DNA of 64,000 nucleotides from positions 22,252 through 86,251 of the forward strand of contig JAFEMH010007533.1 of the NCBI GenBank assembly GCA_022495995.1, given 5' to 3'. This document shows, piece by piece, positions 1 to 11,600 of this stretch. How positions within the stretch are numbered: the stretch's first letter is position 1; each line of letters opens with the position of its first letter. Position numbers and translations under genes: made by a program. The DNA is from Adenophora triphylla var. japonica. Its lineage: Eukaryota; Streptophyta; Magnoliopsida; Asterales; Campanulaceae. The notes under the pieces were generated by a model that saw only the letters and a list, made by a program, of their open reading frames with translations, had not been told where the DNA came from and did not search any database.

Positions 1-1083
1 GTCATGGGTCATGGATCATGGGTTATTCCGACCGTCTCACCCATGAGACGGGTATTGTTGTTCTCACAGGAGACCAACTCTTTGATTTTAAGGACCCTAA
101 TATTTGTCGATAATTATGCAGTGCAACTTGGTTAAAGTTGGTGTCTCAAAGGTGCTGTTTTTTCCATCTATTTTAAAACTCTAATCAAGTTATTCTTTTG
201 AAACCAATCACTACTTTGGAAAATGATTTTAAAAAGATGACTTGATTAGAATTTCAAAGTAATGGTTTTGATTGGTTTGGTCAAGATTTTTTATTGATTA
301 CTTTTGACATCCTTAATACTGGAATCTCAGCATAAATACTATGAGAAGTTGGTACTATGCCACCGTAGTAACATGGTACAATCATTCAATATCATATTTG
401 AACTAATACAACTTTCTTTTCTACCATACAATATTTTAAGTCACTATAATAACAAAGATTTTCATTAGAATAATTAAATTAGCCTAAAATTATAATTCCG
501 GGGCGGAGGGACTAGTACTAGACATCTTTTTCTTCAACCGGTTCTCTTGGAATGTCCTGCTCGTTATTTATTAAGAATGGGTGAAATGACAGAATCTATA
601 AAAACTATTCAACATGGGCTGGGGCATACATTCAAAACGTCAAGGCGAAAAAGAGAAGTAGCTCATTTTTCTACAGGACTTGGAGGTGAATTTTCTACAT
701 CACTGATTAATTTTCAATATATAGAATTAATCCTCCCCCCCCCCTACAACCCCAACAAGAAGGAAAAAAGGAAAACATGAATATTCTACCACATAGAGTG
801 GTCTACAAACTGCAGTCTGTTCAAGTAAATATGGGCATAGATACTTCAATAATTATGCAATAATGGTCGGAAGAAAAACTAGGTAGGCATGTATGTTTAA
901 ACACACAAAACATTCCACTGTAAATCGGTGGGGCAAACAGACCTTTTCAGTTGCAGCATCAACCTGTCAGAACAACGATGCACATTCATCTGTCATTATC
1001 TTCCACTCTTCTTTCTTTTGCACCAAGCAGATCATATGAATTGCTGAAACCATTTTTGTTAGCAACAATCGGAGCATTTCAGC
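1..1083. other. Flank downstream of PP6 gene, no gene seen
   Basis: This stretch lies beyond the stop codon of the phosphatase gene and would hold its 3' UTR next to position 1083. Bases 23-55 contain an inverted GACCGTCTC / GAGACGG pair, possibly a remnant of a small inverted-repeat element. The short reading frame at 547-780 resembles nothing I recognise, has AT-rich composition and no splice context, so I do not call it a gene. Confidence 0.5.
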
Positions 1084-3281
1084 TTATAAGAAGTACGGTA
1101 CGCCTGTCCTTGGTCCTCTCATCTGATTGTTTTCCTCAGTTTCTGTAAAGAACTTCACCTCTCTCTCCTGATCAAAACAACAAAAGAGAGTGAGTTACAA
1201 GAAAGAAGAAACAAAACACAAGCATAAAGCATAAAGCACAAACACAGAAAAGAACAGGAGAAAAATAATACTCCTTTCGTCCAAGAATCAATATTGCCGC
1301 TGACTTGTCAACTATTTTAAGGAAGGTGCTTTACTAGTTTGTACATTAGTTGTACAACGATAAAATTGCACCAAGTCACTTTCCTTATTTAGAAACGCGA
1401 CATTTATTTTGAGACCAACCAAAATGGAAAGTGCGACAATTAGGGAGTAAACATGAGTAGGAAATACGGACAGATGAACAAACTTCCGTAGAAAGGAAAC
1501 TACTAAAGAGATCATAGCATTGTCTTCATATAGAAGCTAAACCATTCATATTTGACTCCAATCCCAAAACAAAGTTGTCCCACTTTCCTTTTTGGTTTGA
1601 CCAAAAAGACAGTCCCATTTCTATGCAAGGCAATAATATTACTGCAATTTCAAAACGATACAAGCAAGTATAGCATCAAAAGTGAAAAAAAAAATAAAAA
1701 TGGTAAGTTAAATGGGACAATCTTTTAGATATGAAGGGAGTGTGTGGTTATGCAACCACTTTCAAGGAAAATGGATCTGCTCATAATTTGGGAGTTTATG
1801 ACAGGTGAATACCCATTATCACAAGTTCCCTGAACAATTATAACGAACCCAACTAATAAGAGCTGTTACAGTACTAAGCGTATATCATCCAACCATAACA
1901 AGCAATTAATTTACGGGGTTGAGAACTAAGCGTAAATGTGATACCATGTTCTCGTTGAAGCTCAATATTGAAGCCACATTTCCACAGCGATAACAGTAAT
2001 TTGGTGCAGACCACACCTACATAGGACAACATTAAATTTTATTAGTTACACTTCACAAAATTTGGAAAGCTATTGATGTAAGCTGGACATAAAATATAAC
2101 TCTGATGTAAGCTGGACATAAAATATAACTCACAGTTACAAGTCCTTTATCTTGAAACATGTACTTCAAACCTTCCTGGACAAGTTGGTGGGCCCGACAA
2201 ACCAAGTCAAGTTTGTTTATGTGATTGAACTACAAGAGGAAAAGGGTGCAAAAAGTTATCAATCAGCGGAAGTATCTCAAATAATAAACTGATCACCCTT
2301 ACCTCAGAAGTAACTCTGGATCCAAAAAGCCAGCCAGCTCCACGAGGACTGACGGCCCACGTCTCAATATCTTCGGGGTCACTCCACATGAGATCACAAA
2401 ATGGCCCTTCATGGGGAATTTCACAATTCCGTTCAATAACCCTAATCTGCCAAACAGGGGGAGAAACAGTAAATATCATTCCACCAAAAGTATTCAAGAA
2501 CTTTTGAAGATCTCTTTTAACATATTCATAGTGTTGATGGATTATTCAACGAGAAAATAGTCTTGCATGCAAAATGGTATTTATATATTCCATTCCGAAA
2601 ACTTCAAACTATGTACACACTGTTGGCTCAAGCAAAAAAACTGCAGCATAAAGCAAATAACGGGTCAGGGTAAGAAAGTAACACACTAATAATGCTCTAT
2701 CTACTTGCCATGTGACCGCTTCCCTGGAAAAACAATTTATGTCCAAATAACCCTTATGTCTGACATTTACTCCACACGCATCTAAACAATTTATGTCCAA
2801 ATAATTGATATTCTTTTGGTTCTTATAAAAAATGGATATTCTTTGGTTTGGCTACACAAGAGAGGAATGAGGCTACATATATAAGAGAAGAATGCTGTAA
2901 ATCCCCATCATTGGAACCTGAGTAAAACAAACTCCTCATTTTCACTTTTGAGACCCGCATCGGACACAATATCATGCAGATATAGGTGTGTGAACCTTTT
3001 CAGACTCTAGGATACTGAACTCAAAATAACTCAAGTTTTTAACTTTCAAATCAGCTTATCAACCTCTCAACTAATCTTAAATCGATTCTTAAACTGTTGA
3101 ATTGATATACTTCATTAATTTCAGGCTATTTATGATTTTAGAAATAATACTCCCACTGTCCCTAAATGAACGTCCATTTTTCCTTTAAGCAGCATTTTGA
3201 AAAAGTTGACATTTAAGACAATTTAGTAGCAAAGATGTGTTAATTTCTTACTATCCATTACCTATATTTTTAGTTTTGCAA

Positions 3282-3338
<57 letters not shown>

Positions 3339-5576
3339 GATGGTTTTAAGGTAAAAATACATTTAGGGACAAGTTTTAGAAATTAAACATTCATTTAAGT
3401 AGGGACAAAAAATCTTAGAAGATAGGCATTTATTTGGGGATGAAGGGATAATAATAATACTCCCTCCGTCCTAGAGAAAGAGTCCTACTTTCCTTTGTAC
3501 GTCCAAGAGCAAGAGTCCCATTCCCAAAATCAGTGGCGGAGGCAGATTGAAGGGGGCAAACAAATTTTGGAAGAAAAGAATGATGAATGGGGTTTCGGGG
3601 GCAACACTCCGAAAAAAATTGGTTGTTTTTTTTCATATGCAAGACAGCTTTAGACATAGTTAAATACCTACTTTAATGGTGACAACAAAACATTCATCGA
3701 TCTCTCATTCTCATACGATTCAACATCTACAAATCACACCTACTAAAAGGAAATCATAAATATAAAATATTTTACTTCAACATATACTTCCGCAAGGTCC
3801 CATTAAAAGTTGCATACCTCTTTGGGTATCTCGTTAAAAATTACTCTTATCTAAAACGGAAATGTTTAGTACTTTTTTATTTAATTGAACTCACTTGCAT
3901 AATCACAAGTTCACAACTATTCATTTACTATTTTTACCACATTTTTTCTCTTTCACCTCACTTTTCATACTCACAACACTAACCTCATTTAAACTTAATT
4001 TTTTTGTCCAAAATAAACGTGTAATTTTTAGTGGGACAGAGGAGTATAGTTGTACTTATACTATATAGTGAAAAACTGTTTTTGCGAAAAATAAAAAAAG
4101 TTAAGTGGGGGCAACTGACCGTGCTTGCCCCCATCTTGATCCGCCTATGCCCAAAATGGCAAAAATGAATCGTGTTTCGAACAACTTTATCCCACTTGAA
4201 ATTTTCACCCATCTTTTATTGTCTCCTTAATATGTGTGCAAAGCCATAATAGGACTCTTACTCTGAGATGGAGGAAGTAACTGATAGCAGATGGAGTACA
4301 AAGTACACAGCCGCCAAGTTTGTCCAAGTAGCCATATCCTACGTTTGGAAACTGATGAGTGGAGTCCATGTATCATAAAAAATCATGGCTAACAGGGATC
4401 TGACTAAAGGGCATGTGTCCACACACAGACACATGTAACAGACTGCATCACCTGCACCTAGCGAGCCACCACTATATGAAGACGTGCCCGGAGGTGGACT
4501 ATGTCGGCCAGAGAAAAAGGAAATTTTCATGAATTTGCTTCAATCGCCTATGAAGATTTGTATCTTTTGATTAACTGGACGACAAGACCAGCAAATAGCC
4601 TAAGCGATATTAATTTCTGATTGGCCTTGAAACAACAAATACTTCGTCCAAATCAGCATCATACAAACACCCTTGTGGGTTGTAAATGTGTAAACATGTC
4701 TATAGATCATTTAGATATGTTTGACACATTTCAACTTAATTTCTGTTAGATCAACATGTGGTTAATCCACTTTTGTTAGTCCTCCTATATCCGATTGGCC
4801 TTGAAACAACAAATACTTTGTCCAAATCAACATCATACAAACACCCTTGTGGGTTGTAAATGTGTTACATGTCTATAGATCATTTAGATATGTTGACACA
4901 TTTCAACTTAATTTCTGTTAGATCAACATGTAGTTAATCCGCTTGTGTTAGTCTGGCCTCCTTTTAATATGCACCTTCGTATCTGAAATAATTTTCTGAT
5001 GTAAAGAATCATGTCCAAGACTCACTAATTTTTGGCTTGGGAATATGATTTAATAAAGCAAAATGGCTCACTAAACTGTCTGCGCTTCTTCGTTATTAAG
5101 CAGCAGTCGGTCCACACAATTTTCATCACGGGCCATCCAGAAACAGTCTCTTTATGTTATACATGGGCAAGGTTGCGTACATCCGAAATTCCCCCCCCCC
5201 TTACCCCACCGTAGGTGGGAGTATAGTTGTCAAAGGCGACCGCCCACCTTGACCACCTCGCCTTTTTGGTGCCTTGAGGGGCAGGTCGCCTTTTTGTAGC
5301 CAGGCGGATATGTGCCTTCTTCACGAGGCGTATGCCTTGCTCGCCTTTTTGCCTCTCGCCTCTCGCCTTTTGCAGTTCTTTCTTTTTTTTCCAGTCCCAT
5401 GTTCTTCAAGTTCTCATTTACTTTTGCATGACTTTAGAACTTGATTTATTTTCTTGATAATATTTAAGGTTTAAGTTTAAAATTCATATTAGAATGCTAT
5501 TATATGTGGAATTGTGACATTTATTTAATGTTTCATTCTTGTTCATAACATGTTTTATGCTTTGTTTATGTGTTGC

Positions 5577-5622
<46 letters not shown>

Positions 5623-8600
5623 TATATTTACTATTTTTTGTTCTATTTTTCACGTTGCTCGACTTTTTGCCGCCCGCCTCTCGCCTCCTCTTTTCGCCTC
5701 TCGCCTTTCACCTTTAACAACTATGGGTGGGAGCCTTTGCAACACTGGGGTAATGTTGTTGTAAAGAATCCTGCCCAAATCGCTATCAAGGAATCTTGAC
5801 AGGTGTGATAGATCATCCGGACGTGCTTCAAACATATCATTTACTCATATGCAATTAGTATCAACATCCTTGAGAGGCCATTTACTCATATGCAGTTAGT
5901 ATCAACATCCTTGGGAGGCAGGCCGAAGTTCATGGCAACGAAATTGAACTAAAATTTTGTTAGTATGTATTATTTTCCAGATAAGTTGAAATCCAACTCG
6001 TTCCAGCAAGTCGTTTAAGAGTAAAATAACAGAAAAGAGAATTTGCTTCAGACGGTTGAGTTACAAGAGACAAGCAAAATTCCCTTGTATTTGTAAGAAG
6101 TGAATGAGTGAACTTTATTCAGAAGTGAAATGTGTAACTCGAGAGAGATGTGGAGGGGAAAGAAGCAAGCGCGCACATCAGAAGCCATCTGCACAGTACT
6201 ATATTGTTTGCAGATGCACCAAGTTAAACATCAAGATTACCGTACTATCTGCATATGAAAAGTACCAAGCCACTGAAGTTAATGAAGACTCACTGAAACG
6301 CATAAGAAAGCAAGATTCTTCATAGATATATGCTCTGAGCAAAAATTTATATACTCTTCTATGTGTAATTCCTTCTTTTTTTACAAGGAAAGATAGACAG
6401 AAGATGTGGTAACTATTTGCTCAGTAAATCATATCCAGCCATTTCACATGTCTAAAGATATTAAAAACTTAGGAATAAAAATAATGCAAAATCATAACCA
6501 ATAAACTTTGGTTTTGGCTTGAGGGCATACATAGAGTCAACAGTACAACTTGGAATGTGAAATAGCACTTGGCATATACAATATTCATTATCTACAGCAT
6601 AACAAGCAAAACTAACCTGATCAACAGTCCTAACGTCAGGGGAAAGACCACCATGGACACATAGGACCTGGAATTCCAAAGATCGTGATATCTCAAACAG
6701 AGGTTGCACAGTCATAAGAAACAATATTTGTTTGTGAGAAGGAAAAATATTACAAGTGTGAGAAGCATACTGTTCCATCTATAATTGCTGATAGAGTTAG
6801 ATAATCGAAAACATCTGTGCAATATCTCCACGCATTAGCATTACCATACTTTCGCTGACACTCATCATAGAACCCATAAACCTAGTAAAAATGGATATAT
6901 TATACAATGAAGATATGTAAAGAGATCAAAATCTGCACAAATGAACCACTTTGTAGCACGTGTACTATCTTAGTTCTAGGAAGACTAGAAAATCAACACT
7001 TCACTTAAAAAATAAACATAGTAGAAACATAATAACTACAAAACTAGCTCCCCTGAGGTCTGAGTGAATAGCTGGTTGGACACCAAAGTGGAAACATTCT
7101 TCATGCCTCCTAACAGTTTTAAGTTTATGTAACTAACCAAAAGGGTAATCATTCTGATAATCTTGCCAAACCATTTTTCAGTAAGAAGCCAAATAAATTT
7201 CCTTAGTTTTTCTCCAACTACTGCGCCCAACTAATTCATCCAATTCTGCAACCACCACAACAATACCTCAAACCTTTATTGTACCTATAGGCCAGAGCAA
7301 AATATCACCACCTCCTAACCAACCTTTAATATCACATTTCAGATTCCAGACACATAATTATCTTTATCTTCGTTCTTCTCCAAATAATTTGACTCCCAAC
7401 TAATCCAGCCAATAGCTCAACCACCATACTACACTCCAGTCCTTAGCTTCCCCCTCCCCCAGGTCACAGAAAAGTGAAAACTATAACCATCAAATTATAG
7501 ACAGCAATTCTGCCATCCGCAACCTAAATAACTTTTTCTTCTTTTTCCATTTTGGTAGCTGAGAAATATGGAAATGTATCTTTAAAAAGTTAGAATCACC
7601 TGTGTTAGTTGCCTGCTTTCATGATTTCCACGTAGAAGAGTGATGTTTGCAGGGTATCTTCAGCCACAAAAAGCAAGAGAAACAAATAAAAAAAATATTT
7701 AAACATCACCTTTGGTAAGTTAACAATAACTATAAATACAGGAAAAAAGGAACAACAAATATTAAGAGTATTTACTTGTTAAGCCACAAGTCTTATAACA
7801 AGTGGCCACACGTAAAAGGCTAAATAAAATCTACATGGAGCCTATGAAATACCATGATGAGTCAAGTTATTGGATTTAAATCTAGTCATAGAGTACTATT
7901 AGAATCATAAGTTTTACCAAGTTTAAATAGCTTTTGCAAGAGTGAAGATGATGAGTCAGTAACTCATCACCACCGTCCCAAACTGAGTGGCCATATTTTG
8001 TTTTTGATCATGATGTGCTCTTTTAAGGATTTTTACATTTCAAAGGTAATTTTTATCATCATTAATTAGTTTCCTCTAAGGATTTGAGGACAGGAAAAGA
8101 AGATTGTATCAAATATATGAGAGATATTACAATAGGACAAAAAGGTCAATCAAAAATAGAGAGAAAGAAAATATTATTGTCAAGTTTACCACTGATCCAA
8201 AAGCTTAAGCTAGTGGATAGGGCCTGACAAAGAATATCAAGCCTCAATAAATACAATACCCAAAAAAGAACGGATGAAAACAATGAGCTAAAGAATAATA
8301 GCCTGGACCAGAGAAGAGTCAATTGACTGATCCCCAAAAGCTTTAGAGCTCCTCCATTCATGGAGACCATGGGATAGTGAAGCACACCATTACAAGAAAA
8401 TGATTCAATCTCCATCTAACCAGAACCCAAAAAGAGCAGCTATACAGTGCTTAGGTAGACACACTTGCAACACAATGAAACCCCAAACAAACCGTTTGAA
8501 ATGAACCAAGCTTCCATAAAGGCGATCACAAGATTGAAGAGACCTTTGCACATAACTCACTAGAAGGGAAAATCTTACTATAAGGCCTCCTTCTTGGAAG

Positions 8601-11600
8601 ACATCACTGCTATTAAACTTTTGAAAGCACCAAGTACAACACAAACAGAACCCTTATCATGAAAGGAAGTGTCTTTTCAAATGATGAAGATAGGAAACGA
8701 GCCGTTTTGGAAGAGCAAATCAAGCAGAACTTTGAGGAATGATGTATCTCCGGATTCCTCCAGATCTCTAGATGAACTACTTTGGAAAGAATAAAAAATG
8801 CCACAATTTCCTCAACCCCTCAGCTGTTTAGATTCAGAAACTTCCCCTCCCACCATTTTATTGCAACAGTCTAGTTATGTTGATCCCAATTTTCATGATT
8901 ATTATCAGTCATTTGAACTCCCAATATTTAAGCAACTAATGGTAAAAAACGATGAATAAGGAATGGAAAAAACAACTCAAAAAAGACCCAGGTACAAAGA
9001 AATTAGGACTGCAAATCATCCACTATTACGTGTACCTTGCTTTAAGAAGCAAAAGAATGGTGAAAACTTCTAAACTGTTGTAACCACGGTCAACAAAATC
9101 TCCCTGCCAAAATAAAGGACTTTTCTTATTGTAATCAATAAATATCATTTATAACTAGTAAAATAGTACACTCCCAGGTTTACCATGAAAATATAATTGG
9201 TCTCAGGTACGTGACCTCCAGTCTGAAAAAGCTTCATTAAATCATGGAATTGGCCATGAATGTCACCACAGACCGTAACTGGACTGTTGACAGGCTGCAC
9301 ATTTGACTCCTCAATCAAGATGTCTTTCACCTGGCAAGCAAAGGACAAGTAAGACAGAGTAGTACAAATATATAAAATATACACAGGTATATTCTCTCAC
9401 GACGCTAAACCAATTTCAGTACCTAAAATTCAAGCCATGGTATCTGTTTGTCTTAAGTCCTACAGGGTTATGAGGGTTTGGGTAAATGCTTGGCATTACA
9501 CAAAAACCACCAAAGAGTAGAGAAACGGGAACGAGAATAGGAACTAACTAGCTCATGAGAAGATATGATTTGCGAACTTGGATTGCTCGGATCGGAATTA
9601 CCGTAACTCGCCACCATAAATACTGTGGGTATTTATAGGTGTTGAGGATTGAGCCCTCGTGACAAAGCATGTGACATCCGTATGGTGTGGTGTCACAAAT
9701 TCATAGGCTTGTAGTACGATGTTGCGGACAAGCGGCGCGTGTCCCGTGTGGGAACCATTCCACATTTCTCCTATTTGAGCTTGGTTAGGGGACACTCCAC
9801 AATTAGGCCATGCGCCTTTGCTGTTCTAGCCTCCAATCCACTACTTCCCAATAGTCTCAAATGCGGGGCAAGAAAGCTAGTAAACTGCAGACTGCTTTCA
9901 TGTCCCTTATATAGCTTTTCCATAACCTTGTCAAATCATGGAAGATACAACCTGAAGTTTTATGCGCGGGGCGAAAAATGTTGATTATACGAGGTGCATC
10001 GAGGCTATTCATGCGAACTACATGCGGGATATAGTAAGCATCCACATAAGGGGTGCCTTTCGCATGGGCCACGTGCACGGGTTTCGATTATGCTATTCCA
10101 CGGTACCAATATACACTTCAATGTATACTGCATATATACTCCGTCACAACGTTACTTTCTTGTATCACTGAGTCGGTACACCGGATACTCTAGTTATATG
10201 CTAACAAGCAATACAATCAGCAACAGTGCAACCCATACCTTCCATGCTAACAGCAGATAGTTTATGAGATTTTATTTTGTCTTATGGATCAAACCTAGTA
10301 CGTATAGTTTTGTCATTGAAATGTATTGCATGTTATAAATTTGATGAAACTAATTCCCTTTTGCAAAAATTAAGAAAATAAGTCCAATCGATAATTGTAC
10401 TTTTCTTTAGCTCCGCTTTTAACCACCCATGTTATTTTTAGTTGTTTTAACCATCCTACTCCAAATACACTTTTATTAAACTCAAATCCCCTAACAACAT
10501 CCAAAATTGTTAAGAACAAATAATGAAACCTAACGAGAGTAACTTCAACACCCTCAACTCACGAACAATTCAGAAAAATCGGGGTAGTTAGAGGCTGAAA
10601 TCGAGGGGGAATCGAGGCTAATCGAGCATAAATCTTCAAATAATGATGGCATTCAACATTTCACAAGATATAGATCCCGAATTGAGCTCTGGTTCAAGCT
10701 TTTTGTAAAGGGCTAACCTATGTTACCTGGACATGGGTACTTGTATCCAATACGGATACGAATCCGAGTGTCGGATACAATTTTTTCAAAAATTTTGGAC
10801 ATCACAAAAGGTTGTAAAACACATGTGACCAAATTGCAATTCGCCCTTTTTGAAAATAAGGGATTTATATTGTTGTTATAGAAAAAGTAAATTTAAAAAA
10901 AGTGTCCATGTAACGGGTGTCAGGTACGAATTGCATACCCATGTCGTTGTCTTGTGAGATCTTAGATGCCATCAACAATTGAATATTTACGCTCAATTAG
11001 CTTCGACTCCCCCAAAATTTGAGCCTCTATTCTCCTCAATTTAGAATTGTTCGCTATTTGGGTGTTAAAGAACTCTCGTTACGTTTCGTTAGGTTTTCTC
11101 AACAATTTTGGATGTCATTAGTGGGTTTGGGTTTAATAAAAGCGTATTTAGAGTATGGTGATTAAAACTGCTAAAACTAAACATGGATGGCTAAAATCGG
11201 AGTTAAAGAAAAGTATAGAGGTTCAAATTTTCGATAGGCCAGAAAATAATGATACAAACATTCAAGAAGACCTTTCTAATCTGCATAGCGAAAACTGACC
11301 CCCAATGTACTTCCAGGAGAATCAAGGAGTGATTTCTATAATGTTCTTACCTTTCTTCTACATTATACTTTCATTCACAACAACAACAACAAAGCATTAG
11401 TCCCAAAATAATTTGTGATCGGGCTAACATGAATACTCATATATCATTGTGAAAGAAAAGATGTGAAAAAAAAAGTTAAAAAAAGAAAATGGTGGGGATA
11501 AAATTTGCAAAATGAAAAGAAGAAAAATTAATAACGATAAAGAATATATTTAATATATAATAAAATATAATATACTATGGACTTAGCTAAAGAATTGAAG

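Noticed and set aside
9145..9384. Small protein of 79 residues on the minus strand
   Set aside because: It is exon 2 of the PP6 gene read into both introns.
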